From Areca catechu (taxonomy: Eukaryota; Streptophyta; Magnoliopsida; Arecales; Arecaceae): 64,000 nucleotides of DNA. Within the stretch, counting starts at the first letter, position 1. Every line of letters starts with the position of its first letter. The notes under the pieces were generated by a model that saw only the letters and a program-made list of their open reading frames with translations, did not search any database and was not told where the DNA came from. The DNA is taken from assembly GCA_021397845.1 (NCBI GenBank), contig CM038046.1:68404021-68468020 (forward strand), in the 5' to 3' direction. Made by a program: the position numbers and the translations under genes. This document shows positions 22,145 to 31,926 of this stretch, piece by piece.

Positions 22145-22567
22145 CTAAAGCCAATCGCTCTTATTCTTTAACCCCATACTGTCGAGGTGGCGATCAAACT
22201 CCCGCTGTGGTAGAGCCTTAGTGAACGGGTCTGCTATGTTGTTCTTTGTATCCACTCTATTGATGCAGACTTCTTGTCTCTCGATTATCTCTCGGACAAG
22301 ATGGAAGCGTCTCAGAATGTGCTTGGACTTGTGATGGGCTCTCGGCTCCTTAGCTTGAGCAACTGCTCCAGTGTTATCACAATAGAGTGGCACCGGGTTC
22401 TCAATCTCAGGAACTACTCCCAACACTGTGATGAATTTCTTCATCCAGACAGCTTCCTTGGCGGCTTCACTGACAGCTATGTACTCTGCCTCGGTAGTTG
22501 AGTCAGCTACAGTCTGCTGTTTAGTGCTCTTCCAACTTACTGCTCCACCATTCAAGGTAAAGACATA
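22145..22567 (-). CDS. Copia C RNase H and pol C-terminus
   Basis: Minus-strand frame with SWKSTKQQTVADSTTEAEY, VPLYCDNTGAVAQAKEP, SKHILRRFHLVREIIE and the C-terminal NNIADPFTKALPQ, ending at the stop at 22145. These are hallmark motifs of copia RNase H, which removes genomic RNA during reverse transcription. It continues the RT frame but is one base out of phase: a single-base deletion near 22565 shifts it from the upstream frame, which ends at 22552. Apart from that lesion the domain is uninterrupted and ends only a few bases from the PPT. Confidence 0.9.
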   Translation of the reverse strand, partial: YVFTLNGGAVSWKSTKQQTVADSTTEAEYIAVSEAAKEAVWMKKFITVLGVVPEIENPVPLYCDNTGAVAQAKEPRAHHKSKHILRRFHLVREIIERQEVCINRVDTKNNIADPFTKALPQREFDRHLDSMGLKNKSDWL

Positions 22568-24873
22568 CCTGAAATGGATTTACTATCATCTGGGTCTGAT
22601 TGAAAACTAGAGTCTGAATAGGCTTCTAGTTTAAGATCAGACCCTCCATATATGAGAAAAATATCCTTAGTCCTTCTTAGGTACTTAAGAATATTTTTCA
22701 CAGCCTTCCAGTGATCCTCTCCTGGATCAGCCTGAAATCTACTGGCTACACCCAAGGCATATGCCACATCAGGCCTGGTACATAACATAGCATACATAAT
22801 CGACCCTATAGCCGAAGCATAAGGTATAGAACTCATTCTATTTCTTTCTTCAGGTGTCTTAGGAGACATCCTCTTAGAAAGACGTATGCCATGACCAATA
22901 GGTAAGTAACCTCTTTTACTTTCCTCCATGCTAAATCTCTTTAGCACCTGGTCAATGTACCTAGACTGGGATAAGCCTAGCATCCTTCTTGATCTTTCCC
23001 TATAGATCTTTATACCCAGTATGTAGGATGCTTCTCCCAAGTCTTTCATGGAAAACTGTTTCAATAACCACACTTTGACTGATTGTAACATTGGGATATC
23101 ATTCCCAATAAGAAGTATATCATCAACATATAGAACTAAGAAAACTATGGCACTCCCACTAGTCTTCTTGTACACACAAGGTTCATCCTCATTTCTGAAA
23201 AAATCAAATTCTTTGACTGTTTTATCAAATCGGATGTTCCAACTCCTTGATGCTTGCTTTAATCCATAAATGGATTTCTTTAGCCTACATACCTGATTAG
23301 GTTTAGTCTCCAAGACAAAACCTTCTGGCTGTGACATATAAACCTCTTCCTCAAGGAAACCATTGAGGAATGCAGTTTTTACATCCATTTGCCAGATCTC
23401 ATAATCATGATATGCTGCTATAGCAAGCATAATCCGAATAGATTTGAGCATGGCAACAGGGGAAAATGTTTCATCATAATCTATTCCCTGTTTTTGTTTG
23501 AAACCCTTAGCCACCAATCTGGCTTTATAAGTTTCAACTTGGCCATCTGCCCCATTCTTCCTTTTATAGACCCATTTACACCCAATAGGGTTAATACCCT
23601 CTGGTGCATCAACCAAAGACCATACTTGGTTGACATACATGGAGTCCATCTCGGATCTCATAGCTTCCAGCCATCTGTCTGAGTCTCTACTCATGATTGC
23701 TTCCGTATAGGTTAGAGGCTCATCATTTTGAATGATTTGGGCTTCATTATTTTCAATTATGAACCCATACCTCTCAGGTGCTTGTCGCACCCTATCAGAC
23801 CTACGGATAGGAGTGTGTTCAGGTTCTATATTAACTATGTTGTTACTTGACTGAGATGTGTCTATTTGTTGAATTACATTAAGTTCGATATTTCTACCAG
23901 TGCCCTTTTGTAGGATGAATTCTTTTTCCATAAAAGTGGCATGCCTACTGACCAAAACCTTTTGCTCAGTAGGGTGGTAGAACAGATATCCTATACTATC
24001 TCTAGGATATCCGATAAATAGACATTTGTCTGCTCTAGCATCTAGTTTATGTCCAAAATTTCTTTTTACATAGGCTGGACATCCCCATATCTTAATATAC
24101 TTAAGATTGGGCTTCTTACCTCTCCATAATTCATATGGAGTGCTAGAGACAGTTTTAGATGGTACTCTATTCAAGATATAAGTTGCTGTTTCCAAAGCAT
24201 ATCCCCAGAAGGAAAAAGGTAACTCCGTGAAGCACATCATGGACCGTACCATATCCAATAAAGTACGATTCCTCCTTTCAGCAACACCATTTAATTGTGG
24301 TGTGTAAGGAGGAGTCCATTCAGAGATGATCCCCTTATTTTTAAGGTGATCAAGAAACTCAGTGGATAAGTACTCACCTCCTCTATCTGATCGGAGGATC
24401 TTTATACTTTTTCCTGTCTGTTTCTCTACCATACTTTGATACTCTAAAAATTTTTCAAAAGCATCGGACTTATGTTTCATTAGATACACAAATCCATACC
24501 TTGAAAAATCATCAGTAAATGTGATGAAGTATGAGTATCCACCATAGGCTTGAGTTGTCATAGGCCCACATACATCTGTGTGTATGAGTCCTAATAACTC
24601 TTTTGTCCTTTCTCCATGTCCACTAAATGGAGTCTTGGTCATCTTACCCATGAGACATGATTCACAAGTTCCTGATGACTCATAGTCATAAGGATCAAAG
24701 AAATTTTCTTTGTATAACTTGTTAATCCTAGTCTCACTAATATGTCCAAGTCGACAATGCCAAAGTAAGGTATTGTTAACATCATCTCTTTTCCGTTTGT
24801 TAGAAACATGAAAAATATTGTCATTAGTGGAAAGAGTTAATAGACCATTGCAGAATATGCCATAACATATAAT
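22552..24873 (-). CDS. Copia C integrase-reverse transcriptase
   Basis: Open from just after the stop at 24874 in the same frame as gag. Domains in order: GAG-pre-integrase with LLWHCRLGHISETRINKLY (about 24760), zinc-binding CESCLMGKM, integrase core (LIHTDVCGPM, ILRSDRGGEYLSTEF, TPQLNGVAERRNRT: D, D and E present), a GYPRDSIGYLFYHP C-terminal box, then RT with CKWVYKRKNGADGQVETYKA, WQMDVKTAFLNGFLEEEVYM, LKKSIYGLKQASRSWN and LVLYVDDILLIGND (YVDD intact). The first downstream ATG is at 24651, but domain content begins well before it, so expression would be as part of a gag-pol polyprotein. It ends at a frameshift stop at 22552, inside the start of RNase H. Confidence 0.93.
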   Translation of the reverse strand: MICYGIFCNGLLTLSTNDNIFHVSNKRKRDDVNNTLLWHCRLGHISETRINKLYKENFFDPYDYESSGTCESCLMGKMTKTPFSGHGERTKELLGLIHTDVCGPMTTQAYGGYSYFITFTDDFSRYGFVYLMKHKSDAFEKFLEYQSMVEKQTGKSIKILRSDRGGEYLSTEFLDHLKNKGIISEWTPPYTPQLNGVAERRNRTLLDMVRSMMCFTELPFSFWGYALETATYILNRVPSKTVSSTPYELWRGKKPNLKYIKIWGCPAYVKRNFGHKLDARADKCLFIGYPRDSIGYLFYHPTEQKVLVSRHATFMEKEFILQKGTGRNIELNVIQQIDTSQSSNNIVNIEPEHTPIRRSDRVRQAPERYGFIIENNEAQIIQNDEPLTYTEAIMSRDSDRWLEAMRSEMDSMYVNQVWSLVDAPEGINPIGCKWVYKRKNGADGQVETYKARLVAKGFKQKQGIDYDETFSPVAMLKSIRIMLAIAAYHDYEIWQMDVKTAFLNGFLEEEVYMSQPEGFVLETKPNQVCRLKKSIYGLKQASRSWNIRFDKTVKEFDFFRNEDEPCVYKKTSGSAIVFLVLYVDDILLIGNDIPMLQSVKVWLLKQFSMKDLGEASYILGIKIYRERSRRMLGLSQSRYIDQVLKRFSMEESKRGYLPIGHGIRLSKRMSPKTPEERNRMSSIPYASAIGSIMYAMLCTRPDVAYALGVASRFQADPGEDHWKAVKNILKYLRRTKDIFLIYGGSDLKLEAYSDSSFQSDPDDSKSISGMSLP

Positions 24874-26034
24874 TTAATTAGATAAAGAAATTGAGCAGCC
24901 ACTGCTCATTACATTCATAGTATATCCTTGTTTAAGTAACAAGGGTACAGATATGATATTTCTAATGATTTTTGGCATATAGTAACAATTCCTTAGCTCC
25001 AAGATCTTCCCTGAAGGTAACTTCAAAACATAAGTCCCTACAGCTTCTGCTTGGATGGGGTCCCCTCCAGCACCGTAGAGCTCAAAGTTACCTTCCTTCA
25101 ATACTTTAAGCCCCTGAAGTCCCTGCAATGATTTGCAGATGTTATGACCACAGGCGGTATCCAACACCCAAGTATTTGAAATGGAAGAATCCAATGACAA
25201 AATAGTATGAACTTCTTTCATACCTTTTGGTGCCTCTGATGCACCAGGCTTCACACTTGCAAGGTAAACCTTGCAGTTCCTTTTCCAATGACCCGGCTTG
25301 CCACAATGAAAGCAGGTCATCTGTCCGGAGGCCTTCTTTCCTTTCTTCTTCTTAATGCCCCCTTTGGGATTCATCCTCTTACTGGAACCCTTTTTGCCTG
25401 TCTTCTTCTTATCCACAAGAAGAACTGGAGCCTTATTTTTCTTTACATGGCTCTCTGCTGTCTTCAACATATTCAACAGCTCAGGCAAGGAAGAATTAAG
25501 TTTGTTCATATGGTAATTAAGAACAAACTGTGAAAATGACTCTGGGAGTGATTGCAAGATCAAGTCTTGATTCAACTCCCCATCCATTACAAAACCTAAT
25601 TGACCTAATCGAGTGATTAGATCAATTATCTTTAATACATGGTCTTGTACTGATGTACCTTCTGTCATCCTTGCACGGAACAACTGCTTAGATATTTCAT
25701 ATCTAGCAGTTCTACTGTGTTCTCCATAAAGTTCTTTTAAATTTAGCAGTATGGAGTTAGTATCCATGCTATCATGCTGCCTCTGCAACTCATTGGTCAT
25801 AGAGGCAAGCATAACGCACTTGACAGTAAGTGAGTCATTTTGCCACATATTATATGTGGTCTTCTCCTCTTGCGAGGCATCTTCCCTTGGTGGTTCCAAA
25901 ATTGGGGTATCAAGAATATAGGAAATTCTTTCTTGACTGAGTACTATTTTTAAATTTCTCAGCCAATCAACATAATTAGGCCCAGTCAATTTGTTGGCAT
26001 CTAAAATACTACGGAGTGAGAGTGAAGAGGCCAT
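24874..26034 (-). CDS. Copia C gag-protease
   Basis: 386 residues from ATG 26034. The N-terminal gag domain starts MASSLSLRSILDANKLTGPN, with YVDWLRNLKIVLSQ, ELYGEHSRTARYEISKQLF and LITRLGQLGFVMDGELNQD following. A basic stretch (KKTGKKGSSKRM...KKKKGKK) precedes the zinc knuckle CFHCGKPGHWKRNC (about residue 240, CX2CX4HX4C). The aspartic protease follows: WVLDTACGHNIC carries the D-T-A/G active site, with NCYYMPKIIRNIISVPLLL downstream. An in-frame TAA (24876-24874) ends it right after protease, in a position occupied by a sense codon in most copia polyproteins. It could be a mutation or a site needing readthrough. Confidence 0.93.
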   Translation of the reverse strand: MASSLSLRSILDANKLTGPNYVDWLRNLKIVLSQERISYILDTPILEPPREDASQEEKTTYNMWQNDSLTVKCVMLASMTNELQRQHDSMDTNSILLNLKELYGEHSRTARYEISKQLFRARMTEGTSVQDHVLKIIDLITRLGQLGFVMDGELNQDLILQSLPESFSQFVLNYHMNKLNSSLPELLNMLKTAESHVKKNKAPVLLVDKKKTGKKGSSKRMNPKGGIKKKKGKKASGQMTCFHCGKPGHWKRNCKVYLASVKPGASEAPKGMKEVHTILSLDSSISNTWVLDTACGHNICKSLQGLQGLKVLKEGNFELYGAGGDPIQAEAVGTYVLKLPSGKILELRNCYYMPKIIRNIISVPLLLKQGYTMNVMSSGCSISLSN

Positions 26035-26214
26035 TTATCTACATTTAAACAAAGAACAATACATAAGCAAACAACCATGAAATGACAACACATAATTAAA
26101 TTAGGACTTTAATTTAATTATGTCTCCCACTATTTTATCGAGCATCATAACCCTCTATACGATGATCGAGAAAACCTTAATTGGTCTTTCTTAGTGGGGT
26201 TGAGATCCCAATCC

Positions 26215-26540
26215 CTTATAAAAGACCTTGTGTATACACAACAAATCTTATATAAGTTCATAGGTAGGAAAACTCTTTCCAATTGTAACCCGTACAATTC
26301 TCAACTTATCTCGGCCTCTAAAATATTAATAGCCTTGTGTATACACAACAAACTATAATATTTTAGTTAAGTAAGACCCTTCATAGCCATATAGTCATGA
26401 CTTTAATAGTAATACCCTTGTGTGTACACAACAAAATATTACTTTAAATCATGCCATAAACAAATAATTGTATTAGGCCAAAAATTGTGTTAGTCACCAT
26501 ATTAGGTCTTGTGTGTACACAACAAACCTAGTATAGATCG
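26215..26540 (-). other. Four-hairpin array in copia C leader
   Basis: Cores (plus strand CCTTGTGTrTACACAACAAA) at 26226-26245, 26333-26352, 26415-26435 and 26507-26526. The arms are CTTATAAAAGA/TCTTATATAAG (10 of 11 pair), AAAATATTAATAG/CTATAATATTTTA, AGTAATA/TATTACT and CATATTAGG/CCTAGTATA. Steps are 107, 82 and 92 bp, as in copia B. Arm sequences differ from copia B at every position of the array yet stay self-complementary, which argues for RNA structure. Confidence 0.8.
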
Positions 26541-26623
26541 TAACACAATAATGACCTATCATGAAGGAAGGCCAATAATAGTATTTTAACACCAAGCATG
26601 TTAGTCAAGAATTAAATCAATCA

Positions 26624-26768
26624 GATCGGCCAGGCTAGTGGAAGAGATGTGGGGGTCCCCCCGTTGCTTTCCTAGACACCAATTTAAAATTGGCTAGGTC
26701 AGTCAACGGAACCAATTAAAAACCACGATTCGCTTTACCTTCCCAGAACCACCTTTCTAGACACCGAA
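26624..26768 (-). other. Conserved leader module, copia C
   Basis: Element direction: GGTGTCTAGAAAGGTGGTTC (near 26765), then CCTAGCCAATTTTAAATTGG with TGTCTAGGAAAGC following (26698-26664), a GGGGGGACCCCC run, and a TAGCCTGGCC end. The CCAATTT/AAATTGG pair forms a hairpin. It lies about 85 nt upstream of the four-hairpin array. Between here and the PBS (26769-27173) only AT-rich sequence is seen. Confidence 0.7.
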
Positions 26769-27173
26769 ATGACTAATTATCCATCATGACTAATAATGCT
26801 TATCGGTTAACTATACTACCACTTAATATAATTTTAAGAGGTGTTCATGCAATGCCAGCACATTCAATTAAAAGCTATCACATATATTAATACATGCTTT
26901 AAACTAAGCAAATATGTGAAATGTGTGCCATCATACTAGGACAACCATTTACCACATAATGGATACACCATTATGCCAGGGCAACCTTATTTCAGTATGA
27001 TGGCTCCAGGGCTAATCATATCTCTAAGATAATTAGGGTTTCAGTGGAAAACCCTAACTGGTGGCAATCATCAAACTCATGTTCAATCAAAGACATGCAT
27101 TGTGCATCAATATAAAAACTTTAACATGATACTACATCATGAATTGAACTGCATAAGTTTTAATCCTAATAAG

Positions 27174-27188
27174 GTGGCTCTGATACCA
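27174..27188 (-). other. Copia C primer-binding site
   Basis: TGGTATCAGAGCCAC in element direction, complementary to the 3' end of initiator tRNA-Met, one base from the LTR. Confidence 0.9.
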
Positions 27189-27189
27189 C

Positions 27190-29609
27190 TGTTGGGTTCG
27201 GGAACCAGTGTGGAAGCGTGGATTTCAAAATTTTATGAAATCAGGTCCGAACCCTAATCCCAAAATCTCCTTATTAGCAATTAAAACTTATGACTACATG
27301 CATGTCCAAATTTAAACATAGTTTAGATACTAACCTCAGATCGCTATATCCAGTCTGATGTAGAAATAAACTCCAAATTGAGTAACCTTTTGAACACACC
27401 AGGCGTCCACTTGTCCGCCCTCCGATGGTGATCCACACGGGCAGATGATCAAGACAGTGACTCCTTAATTGGGTTCCTTCCAATCAAGTTCTACCCCAAG
27501 AACTTGATATATGGACTATTGGCTAGGACTCCTCTAGCCAAACTGGGACTAAACCTTCTCTCTTACCCTTCTCCTAGTTTTTTAGCAACTTTGGCCCCTT
27601 AAGACACACTTGTCTTAAGAATAAGCCCTTGTCCTAAAATGAGACAAGGCTTGTCTTGGAGGGAGAAGAAAATTAAGACAAAATTGTCTTAATGTAAGAA
27701 AGAAAGAAAAGAGGCGCCTTCTTCCTTTACCGTCGGAGAGTTTCTCTCTCTGACTCTCCTTCTGTTCTGAGATTCGACAGAGCCTAGGCTCTGTAAAGGA
27801 ATCAAAGAGGAAAGAGAGGAGGGGAAATAATCTTCTGGAGAGGGAGAGGGAAAAAGAAGCAAGGCTTCGCCGTAGAAAATCTGGAATGATTTTTACGGTG
27901 AAGCCTTCTTCTTAAATAGGCGACAGAGAGGCACCTTCTCATCTGAAATCATCCTCTCACGTCCCTCTCTCCCTTCTCACGTCCTCTCTCTTTATCTCAC
28001 GGCCCTTGGGATTAATCTCACGGCCTTTGGGATGGGAAGACACGAAGAAGGATCGTGAAAAACACAGAAGGGCGCGCGCAGAAAGAAGAGTCGCGCCCCT
28101 TCGGTGTTTTTTTCCTTTTCTTTTTCACGGTAATTTTTATTTTGAAGAGTCCACGCCTAGGTGGACTCTGATCCACGCCTCATCAGCCAAAAGACGCTGA
28201 CTTCCTCTCTTTTTCTCACGCAGAAACGCCGCTTAGAGAGTCCACGCGCGCGTGGACTCTTCTCCTTGCGCGCGCGCGTGGGAAAAGAGAGGAAAGGGCT
28301 TAGGCGATGTGGGAAAGGGGTTTAGCCTCTTAGGTTAGCCCAATTGCTAGCCTACTATTAACCCAAAGTCTTGAATCTTTAATTAGATTCAAACCGGAAG
28401 GAATTTGGATCTAAAAAAGACCAAATCGGAACCCTAACTTGAATCCGATTCAAGTAGAAGCCATGGTTTGCAACACATGCTAGTGTGTTCATCTGCAAAC
28501 GAGATTTAATTCCAAATTAAAACCTTGATTATCTATCCTAAGTGTGTGACCCATTGGTTTCCATACTTAGCCAGCAGTGGGTCCGAGTGCGAGTTGACCT
28601 AATTTGATCAGAACTCATTCTAATCGATTTAGGTCAAATCGAGCTAACTCGAGTCAGTCAATTAGGACTCCTCCTAATTAGTGATCCAATTAAACCATTT
28701 AATTTGATCAACCCACAAGACAAGATTGACGTCTAGCAATGTGTCATGTCTACCCGGAAGATATGGAAATTCTGGTGTAATTCCAAAACTACCCTTCAGT
28801 GGAAAGTTCCCGTACAATTCGATCCTTCAATCATCTTGCATCCCGAATGTAACTATGGATATGGAATTATGTCAAATCCAGTTTATACTCATTCCCAGCT
28901 CAGTCATACACTAATGATTCAATTAATTTTGATATTAGAAATCATTTCTAATATCTGTACTTTGATCAAAGATTTCCTGAATCATCATCTGACCTAATTT
29001 GGCTGGATGCAATCTCCTCCTACTAGGAGTGATCAATTCCTTGTTGACCTACTCATTTCCTTCATATACAATTCACCACACCCAGCATCAACCTTGTGCA
29101 TGACCCAGTGTCATGAATGAGATTGAACCAAAGCATGGGTTCATGTACATAAGGTATTATGGTAGTCTCAGGTCATAGGACTACTTGTACAACTCCCACT
29201 ATGAGAAACATCTATTGACATGCAGCTAAGGCTCCATTAGATGTTCTCAAACTGGATCTATTCAGTGAACTCATTCGCTAATGAGCACCCACATCCTTGT
29301 ATTAGTGTCCTACATAAGTGACTGTGAGAGCAGTCACCCTTTTCAGCATACATAGGATGTGCCAGTCTTACCGGAAACCCTGATCCCCAACTCAGGGTTC
29401 CTATGACTAGGAATATTCTAGATTAGGATTTTAAGGCCTTAGATCTCACTGGTATGATCTCATCACAGCCCTAGGACCATAGCCCTAACCTATGGGGTTC
29501 ATCATATAATGACACAGCGAATGATGAAAAACTAATGCCTTTATTAACTTGTCAATTTACAATTGGTCTGGGAGATACAAATATTGGCTTATAGGGCATA
29601 ATCCTTTCA
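27190..29609 (-). repeat. Copia C 5' LTR
   Basis: 2,420 bp, almost identical to 19710-22130. In element direction it directly precedes the PBS. Differences include one base missing in the GGGGAAATAATC stretch (about 27820) and about 16 substitutions, mostly transitions. Confidence 0.95.
27911..27919 (-). promoter_or_regulatory. TATA-like box, copia C 5' LTR
   Basis: Same CTATTTAAG as in the 3' LTR. This copy would drive the genomic transcript of element C. Confidence 0.5.
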
Positions 29610-30372
29610 TAATCCTAGTACTTAATCCTTTCAAATATCAATTTGATATTGAAGACATTAGAAACCCTATCTAATCTCATCATTTTTTGATCAAAGACTT
29701 CTGGAGTCATCATTCAAAAAGATCACATGAGATAACTTCTCCTCTTACTAGAAGTGATCGATTCCTTGTTGACCTACTCATTACCTTCATACATAATCCA
29801 CCATATTTAGAAGCACCCCGAACATGACTTAATTTCATGAATGACCATGCACCAAAATATGGGTTCATATGTACAAGATACCATGGTAGTCTCAGGTCAG
29901 AGAACTACATGCATAACTCCCACTAAGAGAACATTGCTTTCGACAAGTAAGAGTTCCATTTGTTGTTCTCTTATTGGATCAATTCAGTGTACTCATAACC
30001 TAATGAGTACCCACATCCTTGTATTAGTCTTTCTACACAAGTGGTTGTGAGACCAACCACCCTCTCCATCGAGCATACATAGGATGTGCTAATCTTTCTA
30101 GATTCATTGATCCTCGAATCGATGATCCATTGGCTAGGAACATTTTAGGTTAGGGTTTATAGGAAATTAGGTCTCATCATTATGATCTTCATCATAACCC
30201 TAATTTGATTGACCTAAACTATAGAGTTTATCATAATCTTATAATTAAAACATAAGACATAGCATATGATAAATCAAAAATTGCCTTTATTAGTATCAAC
30301 CTTGAGTTAGGAGAATACAAAAATAACACTAATACAATAACTATGATTGACTTTCAGGGCATAATTCTTTCG
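29610..30372 (-). mobile_element. Copia LTR I, second part
   Basis: Resumes at TAATCCTAGTACTTAATCC and continues parallel to copia B LTR 10035-10801, ending ATAATTCTTTCG at 30372 (other copies end CTTTCA). No PPT follows. Instead the plus-strand coding remnant of the Tat element starts, so this is the outer 5' end of an LTR inserted in Tat sequence. The left part of the LTR is at 18476-19709. Confidence 0.75.
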
Positions 30373-30740
30373 ACTCCTTGGAGCAGATGGCCTAGGACAA
30401 CCAGCAGAAAGTCAAAGAGGCTTTATAGAAGGCTGACCAAGCTACCAAGGAGATGGATTCGATGAAGGAGCAGGCTATCTAAGCTATTGAAGATTCTAAA
30501 AAGTCTTCAAGTTTTGATGATGAGAGAACAAAAGCTGGAATAGTCAGCTATAGGGTGGGTTTCTCTGACTACCTCAAAGAGATTCTCAAGATCCATCTTA
30601 GTCTGGATGTCTTAGGAATACAATTGTACGAAGTTGAAGAAGAGCCCATGATGTAGGTACAAGCTGAAGAGGATCCAAGGTAGTTTGATGAGACTCCTAT
30701 CATGGCCGACTTCGATATTGCTCCAGTTGCTGATGACTGA
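30373..30740 (+). pseudogene. Antisense ORF remnant of Tat-like element
   Basis: Plus-strand coding-like stretch lying beyond the integrase of the minus-strand Tat-like element, hence antisense to it. It reads a charged helical segment (QATKEMDSMKEQA), then TKAGIVSYRVGFSDYLKEIL and an acidic tail ending PVADD with TGA at about 30738. Stops occur at several points. Plant Tat-group elements are known to carry extra ORFs, some antisense, between integrase and the 3' LTR; this position fits. Its function is unknown. Confidence 0.5.
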
Positions 30741-31034
30741 TCTTTGTACTTCTTCTTTTCTGTTTTGTAAGGAAATAGAAATGTAAAAAAAACTTTCTAG
30801 AAATGAATGAAAAGTTCTCTTTTCCTCAACTTGAGTCTGCTTTGATGGACTTCTTAAAAATTTTTCTAAGTATAGAGTAATCTGATGTTCTTAAGTTTTC
30901 CTTCAAAAATTCTCCAAGTATGGAGTCTTTGGTAGGATAGTTTGGCAACACAGGGATGCTTATTCCCATAGAGTGATATAGTTTTGGTGTAGTAGTATGG
31001 TTCAACTCCTTCATTGATCATGGCCAATTCTATT

Positions 31035-31409
31035 GATATAGTTGGCTGATGAGCCCAGTTGAGTGTCTATTGGTTTTGCTGATGTAGTGGACAAATTAGG
31101 CCCACTTGCATATTTATCGGATATACCAATAGAGTAGGCTGGTTAGGCCCTCTCTTGTGCTTGTCAATCATATTGATAAGGTAGGCTAGTTAGGCCTGCC
31201 TTCGCACTCGTTGGACATACCGATAAGGTAGGTTGGTTAGGCCCACCTTTGTGCCTGTCAATTATATTGATAAAGTAGGCTAATTAGGTCTGCCTTTGCA
31301 CTCATCAAGCCTATCGATAAGGTAGGTTGGTTAGGCCCACCTTTGTGCTTATCAGTTATATTAATAAGGTAGGCTGATTAGGATCGCCTTTGTTTGAGCA
31401 CCTTATTTA
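31035..31409. repeat. 47-bp tandem repeat, about 8 copies
   Basis: Units start at 31035 (46 bp), 31081, 31128, 31175, 31222, 31269, 31316 and 31363. Each contains GATAaGGTAGgnTnnTTAGG. Two variants alternate, one with TGCCTTnGCACTC and one with CCACCTTTGTGC, giving a 94-bp higher-order unit. It sits between the antisense ORF and the end of integrase; amplified tandem repeats in this place are a known trait of Retand-type Tat elements. Confidence 0.85.
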
Positions 31410-31926
31410 GAACATCAGAAGAAGAGCTTTATTGATAATATTTATGAAAACTCTATAAATTCCAAGGTCGAGACATTAGGGAACATCCAAAGTCTCAAGT
31501 CAGTAGGTTCCGGGGTATATGACCTTAATGATTCGATAAGGTCCTTCCTAATTAGGGAAAAGTTTCCCTTGTTCTATCAGCCTGGAAACTTTGGACCTTT
31601 GCAATACCAAGTCTCTAGGTTGGAAGGTTCATGCCTTAACCCCGGAGTTGTAGTAATTGGCAACCTTTTATCGATATATGGCCATCTTCATTTGAGTTTG
31701 AAATCTAGTACCTTGGAGTAGATCTAGGTCGGCTCTATGATGTTTTAAATTTTCAAGCTCTATGAAGTGATCAGTCCTTAAGGATTGCAATGTGACCTCC
31801 AACAAAAGGACTACCTCATTGCCATATGCCATATTTAATGGGGATTCTCCAATAGTAATTCTGGGGGTCATCCGGTATGCCCAAAGGATTGAGTTCGGTT
31901 CTTCAGCCTAGAGCCCCTTGGCATCA
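31410..31926 (-). pseudogene. Tat-like gypsy integrase C-terminus
   Basis: Minus-strand reading gives TPRITIGESPLNMAYGNEVV followed by a VTLQSLRTDHF...LENLKHHRADLDLL block (31871-31668), the pattern of plant Tat/Ogre integrase ends. Further downstream (to about 31450) the sequence keeps the feel of the C-terminal part but with stops. It is interrupted at 31926 by element E; the integrase core resumes beyond E at 38245. Confidence 0.8.

Larger units (their letters stand above)
19710..29609 (-). mobile_element. Copia C: near-complete LTR retrotransposon
   Basis: A 9.9-kb element: LTRs 19710-22130 and 27190-29609, PBS at 27174-27188, PPT at 22131-22143, gag-protease-integrase-RT-RNase H on the minus strand in copia order. 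A perfect 5-bp TSD (TAATC) lies at 19705-19709 and 29610-29614. By hand count the LTRs differ at about 16 positions plus one indel over 2.42 kb (about 0.7%), so insertion is recent; at a commonly used plant LTR rate of 1.3e-8 per site per year this is roughly a quarter of a million years. Only two coding lesions are seen: a stop at 24876-24874 and a one-base frameshift near 22565. Confidence 0.92.

Noticed and set aside
22274..22501. Plus-strand frames opposite the copia C pol (also 23048, 23389, 25288)
   Set aside because: Shadows of the real minus-strand domains.
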